Source: Clostridiaceae bacterium AF10-41 (lineage in GTDB: Bacteria; Bacillota; Clostridia; Clostridiales; Clostridiaceae). From it: a stretch of 60,279 bases of DNA. Where the stretch lies: NCBI GenBank assembly GCA_027686065.1, contig JAQCTH010000014.1, forward strand, positions 1-60,279. The letters are read 5' to 3'. The number at the start of each line of letters is the position of its first letter. Within the stretch, counting starts at the first letter, position 1. The notes below the pieces were generated by a model. The model saw only the letters and a list, made by a program, of their open reading frames with translations. It searched no databases and had not been told where the DNA came from. Position numbers and translations under genes: made by a program. Below, piece by piece: positions 23,833-31,125 of the stretch.

Positions 23833-24390
23833 ATGGATTCCCTTTCGGTACCAAAGGAGAATAAATCGGTTATAGGACATGATATAGAAAAAGAAATTCA
23901 AAGATTAATGGATCATTATGGTGATGATGTATTGAGAACATCATATATGTATCTTAAAGATTTACAGAATGCTGAGGATGCTTTCCAAGAAGTGTTTATT
24001 AGGGTTTTCAATAAATTTGAAAATTTTAAGGGTGAGAGCAGTGAAAAAACATGGATTATTAGAATAACAATTAATGTATGCAAAGATATGTTACGTAGTT
24101 CATGGCTAAAGAGGGTGCTACTTACTGATAAATTAAAAGAGAAAAATATAATTATTGGAATTGATAATAGAATTATTAAAGAAGAAGAGAATAAAATCTT
24201 ATTCGAAGAAGTAATGGCTTTATCATATCGATTTAAAGAAGTTATCATACTTTATTACTACCATAACTATAATACAACTGAAATAAGTAGGATTTTGAAT
24301 GTGGCTGAAGGAACTGTAAGAAGCAGATTACACAGAGCAAGAGAGATACTTAAAACGAAGTTAGGAGGGAGGAGTGATTGGGATGGATAA
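23833..24390 (+). CDS. ECF sigma factor
   Basis: Protein of 185 aa. ATG 23833 follows AAAGGAGG. Sigma region 2 spans about 22-90: VLRTSYMYLKDLQNAEDAFQEVFIRVFNKFENFKGESSEKTWIIRITINVCKDMLR. Region 4 spans about 125-180, with the helix-turn-helix NTTEISRILNVAEGTVRSRLHRAREILK. The gene overlaps the anti-sigma gene, the usual arrangement. CGTCTAATA at 23793-23801 upstream resembles the -10 of ECF promoters, so autoregulation is likely, although I see no clear -35. Confidence 0.92.
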   Translation: MDSLSVPKENKSVIGHDIEKEIQRLMDHYGDDVLRTSYMYLKDLQNAEDAFQEVFIRVFNKFENFKGESSEKTWIIRITINVCKDMLRSSWLKRVLLTDKLKEKNIIIGIDNRIIKEEENKILFEEVMALSYRFKEVIILYYYHNYNTTEISRILNVAEGTVRSRLHRAREILKTKLGGRSDWDG

Positions 24391-25087
24391 AATGAGGGAC
24401 TTTAAAAATATAGCAAATGATATCATGAAAGATATAAAAGTTGATGAAAATCTTAAAAGAAAGACTTTAGAAAAAAGTTTGAAGAAGAATCATATTCCAA
24501 TAAGTAAATTACTGATGCCAGCTGCGTGTTTTCTCCTGATAATTGGAATATTAAATATATATAATATTCTGCCACTAAAAAATCCCAAAATCCAAACTGA
24601 AGATTCTTATACTAATATTAGTAGTAGTGGCGGTGAAACTGAATTATCTCCAGGAGATTCCAACATAAATATATTAAATACTGAGGAAAAATCCTGGACT
24701 ATAGATACTTTTGATAACGCGAAAAGAAATTTTGGAAATGCTTTTCTTATACCTACTTATATTCCAGAAGATTATAATATTGAAGAAATTACTGCATCAG
24801 GCTTTGAAGAAGGAAATGCATCCAAAATTATTATTAATTATTTTTTAGAAAATAAGTTTTTTTTGATTATACAAGAAAAGATTCAAATTGAAAATGAATT
24901 TGTTAATTATGAGAAAGTTGATATTAATGGAACAATAGGATTATTAAAGGAAAATATATTAATAAGTAACAAATATGAAGATACTATAAATACAGAATTG
25001 TATTGGTCTAAAGATGGGATTAATTACTCCGTTACAGGATTAATAACACAAGAGGATGCTATTAAGATTGCAAGATCAATGAAATGA
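24383..25087 (+). CDS. membrane anti-sigma factor with extracytoplasmic domain
   Basis: Protein of 234 aa. ATG 24383 is preferred to GTG 24374, which abuts the GGAGGGAGGAG site; it overlaps the sigma gene stop. Residues 1-40 are a cytosolic helical region (IANDIMKDIKVDENLKRKTLEKSLKK), one membrane helix lies at about 43-63 (LLMPAACFLLIIGILNIYNIL), and the rest is an extracellular domain with a DUF4367-like core (PTYIPEDYNIEEITASGFEEGNASKIIINYF). By position it should hold the sigma factor until a surface signal releases it. Confidence 0.8.
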   Translation: MDKMRDFKNIANDIMKDIKVDENLKRKTLEKSLKKNHIPISKLLMPAACFLLIIGILNIYNILPLKNPKIQTEDSYTNISSSGGETELSPGDSNINILNTEEKSWTIDTFDNAKRNFGNAFLIPTYIPEDYNIEEITASGFEEGNASKIIINYFLENKFFLIIQEKIQIENEFVNYEKVDINGTIGLLKENILISNKYEDTINTELYWSKDGINYSVTGLITQEDAIKIARSMK

Positions 25088-25111
25088 TAAAAAATATTGG
25101 AGGTAAAATTT

Positions 25112-25921
25112 ATGAAAAAATTAAAATTTATTAAGACTTTAGTTATCGGAATAGCTATATCAATGTTTTCATCAACTGTAGCTTTAGCTTATACAAATGA
25201 AGGACAACAAACTGAGGCACAAGAACCACAATCAGCTGTTGCAAATAACTTGATTGAGAAACAAAAACAAATTGATAAGTTTGTTTTTGAAGAACAGGCT
25301 GGTGAAATTTCTGACAAGGGGTTCAAGGTTATAACCACTGGAGTTGTTGGTAACTTTATTGAGATTGGAATAATGCCGTATAGTGAAGAAAATGCGGAAT
25401 ATCTATATAATGCTTTTGGTAATGATTTAGTTAAAATTGTTGAAAGTAAACAAGTTGTGACAGTGGGTACAGCTACAAATTCACCCGATAATTCTGTGTC
25501 AAGTGCAGTGGTTCTAGAGGAGGAACCTAATGAGGTGGTACTAAATAAACAAGTAGAGATTAACCAATATGTGTTTGAACAATTCAAAGATAAAATTTTA
25601 GAAAAGGGATTTGAAGTTACACATACAGCACCTTTTAAAGATCATGTTGAGGTAGGAATTATTCCTTATAATGAAGAAAATGCTGAATATCTATATAGTA
25701 TTTTAGGTAGAGATATGGTTAAAGTTGTAGAGGGGCAACAAGTAACAATAATGGATGGTCAAGAAGTTTCTTATGACGCTGAACTTTATGCAACAACAGC
25801 AATTAGTGAAGATAAGACTAAATCTAGTAGATTAGTATTACCTGCAGTAATAATCTCCATTTGTGTACTTTGTGGAGGAGCTATTTTAGTGACAAGAAAA
25901 AAGATTAATTTTAGAAGATAA
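25112..25921 (+). CDS. cell-surface protein with two internal repeats
   Basis: Protein of 269 aa. ATG 25112 follows TTGGAGG. An N-terminal signal peptide (KKLKFIKTLVIGIAISMFSSTVALAY) is cut near 27. Two related blocks follow: IDKFVFEEQAGEISDKGFKVIT...GIMPYSEENAEYLYNAFGNDLVKIVE (about 50-110) and INQYVFEQFKDKILEKGFEVTH...GIIPYNEENAEYLYSILGRDMVKVVE (about 152-212). A C-terminal membrane helix (VLPAVIISICVLCGGAILV) and a short basic tail anchor it. Third gene of the sigma operon and so a likely target or signal partner. No known domain was recognised. Confidence 0.75.
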   Translation: MKKLKFIKTLVIGIAISMFSSTVALAYTNEGQQTEAQEPQSAVANNLIEKQKQIDKFVFEEQAGEISDKGFKVITTGVVGNFIEIGIMPYSEENAEYLYNAFGNDLVKIVESKQVVTVGTATNSPDNSVSSAVVLEEEPNEVVLNKQVEINQYVFEQFKDKILEKGFEVTHTAPFKDHVEVGIIPYNEENAEYLYSILGRDMVKVVEGQQVTIMDGQEVSYDAELYATTAISEDKTKSSRLVLPAVIISICVLCGGAILVTRKKINFRR

Positions 25922-25941
25922 TATTTTAAATAAAGAGAGAC

Positions 25942-25985
25942 AGTAGATAGATTTTGCATAATATTAAATCTATCTACTATTTTTC
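25942..25985. terminator. bidirectional terminator
   Basis: AGTAGATAGATTT pairs with AAATCTATCTACT, followed by TTTTT; it serves both the sigma operon and the convergent PadR gene. Confidence 0.8.
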
Positions 25986-25987
25986 CT

Positions 25988-26911
25988 TTAAACAGATTTC
26001 AAAAGCCATTCTTCAGCTTCTTCTTTATTTCCATACATTCTAAAATGATTTCCTTTATTTACTTCCAGGGCCATTTCTCTAAATCTACCCTTTTGGATGA
26101 TTTCATCAGGTATAACAGCGACAGATTTTAGATTATAGTTTATAAACTTTTGAATAATATTACCAGCCACTTTAGTTTTCAGTTTAAAGAAATCTTCTGA
26201 TAAGGCTTCATAATGAATCATAAGTGCACATGCTTCATGCTCCCAACATAAGCTCAACAAATCAAGAGCATCATTTTCTGTACTTAAAGGTGTAGTAGCA
26301 GAAAACAATTCTATATATTTTTTATCATTTAAATCTATAATTTTATAGTTCATTTTTTCTTTCTCCTTTATAATATTATTTTCAAATAATTTTTTACGAG
26401 TTTCATTAATCCAATTTAATTCATTGTTATAAGTTGAAATAATATTTTCTGATATCATCTCCCATAGTAATTTTTCTCTAGTACTTCTATTGGGAGAATA
26501 AAGAGCTCGTTTGTTTTTCTCAATTTCCATCACTAACTGTACTTTCAGTTCATTTTCATATTTTAAGAGAAGTTCATCTAATTCTTGATCCTTTAATAGA
26601 TCTGCCCATGCAAGTTGAACTAAAAGAGTCTTTTTAATCTCAGGGGCTTCTGGTGATGATGAAATCCATTCTTTTAATTCTTTAAGACCTTCTTCAGTTA
26701 TAGTATATATTTTTTTTGAAGGAGAGTTATCTTGATGTATTATTTCACTAGTAACAAGATATTCATCTTCCATCTTAATAAGAGCTTTGTAAATTTGATT
26801 ATTATTACCAGACCAATACAAAAAAGAAGATTCTTCAAAAATTTTTTTCAATTCATATCCTGTTGATGGTTTCCAACTCAATATACCTAGTATTGCAAAT
26901 TTAATTGACAT
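25988..26911 (-). CDS. PadR regulator fused to DUF4180 domain
   Basis: Protein of 307 aa. Start at 26911 (MSIKFAILGILSW) follows GAGGTG; an earlier start at 26953 has no ribosome binding site and would read through the operator. Residues 1-80 are the PadR winged helix (TGYELKKIFEESSFLYWSGNNNQIYKALIKMEDEYLVTSE), residues 90-180 the PadR C-terminal helices. From about residue 190 (MNYKIIDLNDKKYIELFSATTPLSTENDALDLLSLCWEHEACALMIHYEALSEDFF) a complete DUF4180 domain is attached, usually a separate small protein. The fusion suggests a sensor for the regulator. Confidence 0.85.
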   Translation of the reverse strand: MSIKFAILGILSWKPSTGYELKKIFEESSFLYWSGNNNQIYKALIKMEDEYLVTSEIIHQDNSPSKKIYTITEEGLKELKEWISSSPEAPEIKKTLLVQLAWADLLKDQELDELLLKYENELKVQLVMEIEKNKRALYSPNRSTREKLLWEMISENIISTYNNELNWINETRKKLFENNIIKEKEKMNYKIIDLNDKKYIELFSATTPLSTENDALDLLSLCWEHEACALMIHYEALSEDFFKLKTKVAGNIIQKFINYNLKSVAVIPDEIIQKGRFREMALEVNKGNHFRMYGNKEEAEEWLLKSV

Positions 26912-26947
26912 AACAGCACCTCTTCTATAAATAACATAGGTTAATAG

Positions 26948-26959
26948 TAACATATGTTA
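26948..26959. promoter_or_regulatory. PadR operator
   Basis: TAACATATGTTA is a perfect 12-bp palindrome 37 bp upstream of the PadR-DUF4180 start, with a related half-site (TAACATAG on the minus-strand leader) nearby. The remaining gap up to 27383 (about 420 bp) is extremely AT-rich and shows no gene. Confidence 0.65.
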
Positions 26960-27383
26960 TTTATATAGTCAAATTTAATATTGATATATAAAGACATCAA
27001 TTAATTTTTTATATTAAATGAATATTAGGAAGTCATAATATTTCTATTTAATAATGAGAAATATATATTATGGTGACAATTTATTAAAAAAACGTTTTAA
27101 TGATAAAATTATTTTATTATATATTTCAATATTGAGAGATTAATAAATTAGATTTAATTTGTTATAGGAATGAAAGTATGGAGAATAGCAATAGATATAT
27201 GATATAATATGTGTTAATAAGTTAGTAATTAATACATATAAATCTAAAAATTTGAAAAATAATAATATATGATTATAAGCATACTATAGAAGAGTAAGAC
27301 TTTATGAGGGAATTAATATTGGTTTGTATCAAAGCATTAGCTTTAGATAAATAAAAAAATATTATAAAGAGGAGGATAAGTTT

Positions 27384-27548
27384 ATGAAAAAATATATATG
27401 TATTCCATGTGGCTACATTTATGATCCAACAGAAGGAGATCCTGATAGCGGTATAGCACCAGGAACTGCATTTGAAGATATTCCAGATGATTGGGTTTGT
27501 CCTATTTGTGGTGTAGGTAAGGATGACTTTGAAGTAGTAGAAGAATAA
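27384..27548 (+). CDS. rubredoxin
   Basis: Protein of 54 aa, too short for many gene finders. ATG 27384 follows AGGAGG. The sequence has the two Cys pairs of the Fe(Cys)4 site: [12 protein letters not shown] (Cys6, Cys9) and [14 protein letters not shown] (Cys39, Cys42), with the conserved [18 protein letters not shown] loop. A small one-electron carrier used by anaerobes in oxygen and peroxide detoxification. It is monocistronic, closed by a terminator at 27575-27613. Confidence 0.95.
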   Translation: MKKYICIPCGYIYDPTEGDPDSGIAPGTAFEDIPDDWVCPICGVGKDDFEVVEE

Positions 27549-27574
27549 TAAAACTAGATAAAGAATGAAAATAT

Positions 27575-27613
27575 AAAATGATCCATATTATAAAAATTAA
27601 TATGGATCATTTT
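27575..27613. terminator. bidirectional terminator
   Basis: AAAATGATCCATATTA and TAATATGGATCATTTT form a perfect stem between the rubredoxin gene and the convergent flavin-binding gene. Confidence 0.85.
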
Positions 27614-27628
27614 AATTTAATAAATATT

Positions 27629-28060
27629 CTATAGAGTGATCTTACCGCTTTGTCTAATTTCTAAAATTACGTTAGCTTCTTTAAAGTGAATTTCATAAAC
27701 ATCTAGCATATCTCCAGCCTGATTAATTATCATTTCATAGCTTGGCAATTTTTTTATAAATTCTTCTTTTAAGTCATATATGGATAAAGAACTCTTATTG
27801 ATTGTAGCAGTAGAAACTCTAATGTGCTCACTATTTTCATCAGGAATTTTTGGTACTGTTGTAAATGCTACTTTATTATTTTGCAAAAATTCTATTGTTT
27901 TAGGAAGTCCTCTAAAGGAGGCAAAATATACAATACCTTTATTTTCAGCATTATAATAAAAATTTACTATTCTAACATTTGGTGTAGTATTTACTGTAGT
28001 TGCTAAGGCAATATTGTTTGTATCTCTCATTATTCTATTAAATTCTTTTAAAAAATCCAT
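27629..28060 (-). CDS. pyridoxamine 5'-phosphate oxidase-like flavin-binding protein
   Basis: Protein of 143 aa on the minus strand, start 28060 after GGAGAATAC. It belongs to the split-barrel PNPOx-like FMN-binding fold: NNIALATTVNTTPNVRIVNFYYN near 15-38, GIVYFASFRGLPKTIEFLQNNKVAFTT near 43-68. The common roles are flavin reductase or general stress protein 26-like; the family is broad. Divergent from the WYL regulator, whose operator lies in the shared promoter region. Confidence 0.8.
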   Translation of the reverse strand: MDFLKEFNRIMRDTNNIALATTVNTTPNVRIVNFYYNAENKGIVYFASFRGLPKTIEFLQNNKVAFTTVPKIPDENSEHIRVSTATINKSSLSIYDLKEEFIKKLPSYEMIINQAGDMLDVYEIHFKEANVILEIRQSGKITL

Positions 28061-28140
28061 CTGTATTCTCCTCTTTTTTAATTCTATTTAGATTATATTA
28101 AGCTTTACTTCTTAATATATTTCTATATTATCATTTAACC

Positions 28141-28169
28141 TTGACAACAGTATGTCATGGTTATATGAT
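28141..28169 (+). promoter_or_regulatory. promoter with inverted repeat between divergent genes
   Basis: TTGACA (28141-28146), 17 bp, TATGAT (28164-28169). TGACA (28142-28146) and TGTCA (28153-28157) form an inverted repeat over the -35, a probable site of the WYL regulator encoded downstream. Confidence 0.65.
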
Positions 28170-28199
28170 GATATAAATTTTACTAAAGGATTGATGAAT

Positions 28200-29132
28200 T
28201 TGAAAATTGATAGATTAATTTCCATCATTATGATATTACTCGAACGTAAAAAAATTAGTGCAACTAAGTTAGCTGAAATGTTTGAAGTAAGTTCTAGAAC
28301 TATCTATAGAGATATAGAGACAATAAACTTAGCAGGAATCCCTATTATTACTTATCCAGGGGTTAATGGTGGAATTGGAATTATGGAAGAATACAAAATT
28401 GATAAGAAGCTTTTTACAACTTCAGATATTATAACAATTTTAATGGGACTTGGAAGTATTTCATCAACAATGACTAATGATGAAATTATTAATACACTTG
28501 CTAAATTAAAAGGATTAGTTCCAGATGAGCATATGAAGGATATTGAGTTAAAATCAAATCAAATAGCAATTGATCTTACTCCGTGGATTGGAAATAAGTA
28601 TTTACAGCCAAATCTTGAAAGAATTAAAAAAGCCCTTAATGAAAAGAAAGTTTTATTATTTAAATATTATGATAGATATGGGAAAAAAAGTAGTAGAAAA
28701 ATTGAATCTTATAGATTAATACTTAAAGAATCAAATTGGTATGTACAAGGATACTGCTTATCTAGAGAAGACTTTAGAACTTTTAAATTATCACGTATAT
28801 CAGAGCTTGAAGTTCTTCAAGATACATTTGAGCCTAGGGAGTTTGAGGAAAAGTCATTAGGGCCTTGGAATTATATAGAGAAAAAAATAATTACAATTAA
28901 ACTTGTGATTAATGAATCTCTTAGGGAAAGAATGGTGGAGCACTGTGGAGAAGAGAATATTCAACCGTATAAAGATAATAAACTATTAGTTAAATTTCCC
29001 TTTATAGAAGATGAGTTTGGTTATAATCTTTTACTTAGTTTTGGAGATGAATGTGAATGCCTAGAACCACAATATGTCAGAGATGAGCTTATTCGTAGAA
29101 TTAAAAATTTATTAAAAGTTTATAAGTATTAG
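28200..29132 (+). CDS. WYL-domain transcriptional regulator (YafY/YobV type)
   Basis: Protein of about 310 aa. TTG 28200 (MKIDRLISIIMILLERKKISATKLAEMFEVSSRTIYRDIETI) has a ribosome binding site AAAGGA at 28185-28190; ATG 28194 is a close alternative. Residues 1-60 are the DeoR-like helix-turn-helix with the TIYRDIETI recognition helix. A WYL domain lies at about 130-200 (LFKYYDRYGKKSSRKIESYRLILKESNWYVQGYCLSREDFRTFKLSRI) and a C-terminal WCX-type region follows. WYL proteins often sense nucleic-acid-like or small ligands. Divergent from the flavin-binding gene, its probable target. Confidence 0.85.
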   Translation: MKIDRLISIIMILLERKKISATKLAEMFEVSSRTIYRDIETINLAGIPIITYPGVNGGIGIMEEYKIDKKLFTTSDIITILMGLGSISSTMTNDEIINTLAKLKGLVPDEHMKDIELKSNQIAIDLTPWIGNKYLQPNLERIKKALNEKKVLLFKYYDRYGKKSSRKIESYRLILKESNWYVQGYCLSREDFRTFKLSRISELEVLQDTFEPREFEEKSLGPWNYIEKKIITIKLVINESLRERMVEHCGEENIQPYKDNKLLVKFPFIEDEFGYNLLLSFGDECECLEPQYVRDELIRRIKNLLKVYKY

Positions 29133-29146
29133 TAAAAATATTTTGG

Positions 29147-29183
29147 AAAGAATGGCTTTTTATTAAATAAGAGCCATTCTTTT
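29147..29183. terminator. bidirectional terminator
   Basis: AAAGAATGGCT pairs with AGCCATTCTTT, with T-runs on both sides, between the WYL and GntR genes. Confidence 0.75.
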
Positions 29184-29218
29184 AGATTTACCATATATTT
29201 ATATCATATAATACTTAA

Positions 29219-29923
29219 TTAATAGTAAATTTGAGTACTACCATCTATAATATCATTAAGAGAAGTTTTTAACCATTCTATAGCTTTTTCACTATCTCTT
29301 TGTTCAATATATTTAAATAAAGTAGTTGTATTTTTGCGTAAAGATTCTAAACCATGCAATCTACAAAAACGTTCCCATAAGGATAATATGGGAGTTTTAA
29401 ATGAGGAAAAAATCATGGGCATCAAGGTGTTTCCAGAAAGAAAAGCTAATTCATGATGAAATTCAAAAGCTAATTCAGAAGCTTCTTCAGGTGAATTTGT
29501 TTCCTCTATTTGGTTAACATAATTTTTTAAATTATTAATTTCCTCATCGGTAATTGTTGGAATACATAATTCTACAGCTAGAGAATCAAATGCAATACGA
29601 ATTTCTATAATTGAGCGTATCTCTGATTTTCTTAATATACCTCCATTATAATTCATGATCGAAATTAAAGTATCCATAGTTCCATTTCTACGATAATCAG
29701 CTACAAATGTACCTATTCTTGGTTTAATATTTAAGAAACCTTTTCTTGAAAGTTCGGAAATCCCAGAATTAACTACGGCCCTACTAACTTGCATAGATTT
29801 AGCAAGTTCTCTTTCAGGAGGAAGCTTTTCACCAATGGGGAGTTTTCCAGACAAAATCATTTTCTCTAATTCGCATATAAATAATTCTTTTAATGATGGC
29901 GAAGTCAATTTTGTAAATTCCAT
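29219..29923 (-). CDS. FadR-type GntR regulator of the nickel locus
   Basis: Protein of 234 aa, start at 29923 after AGAGGTAA. Residues 1-70 are the GntR winged helix (PIGEKLPPERELAKSMQVSRAVVNSGISELSRKGFLNIKPRIGTFVADY). Residues about 90-230 are an all-helical FCD domain with metal-binding His positions (AFEFHHELAF), as in FadR/LldR regulators. It diverges from hypB. Two exact copies of TGGTATGACCA, a TGGN(n)CCA motif of FadR proteins, lie at 29951 and 30122 in the shared region, which supports control of both units. Confidence 0.88.
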   Translation of the reverse strand: MEFTKLTSPSLKELFICELEKMILSGKLPIGEKLPPERELAKSMQVSRAVVNSGISELSRKGFLNIKPRIGTFVADYRRNGTMDTLISIMNYNGGILRKSEIRSIIEIRIAFDSLAVELCIPTITDEEINNLKNYVNQIEETNSPEEASELAFEFHHELAFLSGNTLMPMIFSSFKTPILSLWERFCRLHGLESLRKNTTTLFKYIEQRDSEKAIEWLKTSLNDIIDGSTQIYY

Positions 29924-29950
29924 ATATCATTTACCTCTTTAATCTGATAT

Positions 29951-30132
29951 TGGTATGACCACATACCAATAAATATTATATTGCAAAATTAAACATAAAT
30001 CAATGATGTATAAGTTATATATATCAAATTATGGCATAAAATAAGTATTAACAGTAAGGAAAAGATTGACTATAATAATTAAATATGTTAATATTTTATC
30101 AAAATGCAATTTTAATAATACTGGTATGACCA
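29951..30132. promoter_or_regulatory. paired GntR operators in the divergent region
   Basis: TGGTATGACCA occurs exactly twice, at 29951-29961 and 30122-30132. The first lies in the wider palindrome TTGGTATG/CATACCAA (29950-29968), next to the regulator start. The second is 225 bp before hypB. The rest of the 433-bp gap (29924-30356) shows no gene. Confidence 0.75.
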
Positions 30133-30356
30133 GAAAAAAACATTGCTATTTATACCAATAAAATATATGTTTTAATATAATTACTTATAATTAAATCTGA
30201 TATTATAATATATCTTTAATATACTTAGGATAAGTAAAATATTAAAGAGGATATAAAAATATTATAAATAAGGGAACAGAATATTTATTAATATCTGAAA
30301 ATTCTTAATTTTATTAAAAATAAAGTTTGAAATTTTATAGACATGGGGGATAATTT

Positions 30357-31028
30357 ATGAATGATTTTAAGATTCTTGAAATTAAGCAAAGCGTTTTCAA
30401 AGACAATGACCATCAAGCAAGTTTACTTAGGGAAGAATTAAAAAAGGAGAAAACGTTTTTATTAAACTTAATGTCTTCTCCGGGTTCTGGGAAGACTACA
30501 ACACTTACCAAAACAATAGATCTTTTAAAGGAAGAAATAAATATTGGAGTTATGGAAGCTGATATTGATTCTGACGTAGATGCACATACTATTTCTAAAA
30601 CTGGTGTGAAAGTAATTCAATTACATACCGGGGGGATGTGTCATCTTGATGCAGATATGACAAAACAAGGATTACAAGCACTTGGAACAGAAGAGATTGA
30701 TTTCGCTATATTAGAAAATGTAGGTAATTTAGTATGTCCAGCAGAATTTGATACAGGAGCATCAAAAAATGCAATGATTTTAAGTGTTCCGGAAGGAGAT
30801 GATAAGCCATTAAAATATCCATTAATGTTCTCAATTGTAGACGTTTTATTAATTAATAAAATTGATGTTTTAGAGTATTTTGATTTTGATTTAGAGGCTT
30901 GTAAGGAACGTGTTAAGAAATTGAATCCAAAGGCCGAGATAATTACAATATCTGCAAGAACAGGAGAAGGTATCGAAAAATTTGCAGACTGGATTCGTAG
31001 AGAAATAAGGGATTGGAATCAGTATTAA
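30357..31028 (+). CDS. hypB: HypB nickel-insertion GTPase
   Basis: Protein of 223 aa. ATG 30357 follows ATGGGGGAT. P-loop SSPGSGKTTT near 39-48, Switch region GVMEADIDSDVDAHTISKTG, the metal-site segment GGMCHLDADM (Cys-His) near 95, NVGNLVCPAEFD near 123 and the G4 motif LLINKIDVLEYF near 165. It lacks the His-rich N-terminal nickel-storage stretch of some HypB proteins. HypB, with HypA, delivers nickel to [NiFe]-hydrogenase and related apo-proteins in GTP-dependent fashion. First gene of the nickel locus, after the operator at 30122. Confidence 0.95.
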   Translation: MNDFKILEIKQSVFKDNDHQASLLREELKKEKTFLLNLMSSPGSGKTTTLTKTIDLLKEEINIGVMEADIDSDVDAHTISKTGVKVIQLHTGGMCHLDADMTKQGLQALGTEEIDFAILENVGNLVCPAEFDTGASKNAMILSVPEGDDKPLKYPLMFSIVDVLLINKIDVLEYFDFDLEACKERVKKLNPKAEIITISARTGEGIEKFADWIRREIRDWNQY

Positions 31029-31125
31029 TGCAAAAATTGATAGTGCAAAGTTTTATATGAAAAAATAAGTGAAGTTTATTTAGTTTAATTTTCATAATTT
31101 AACACTAAATTTAGGGGGAAATATT

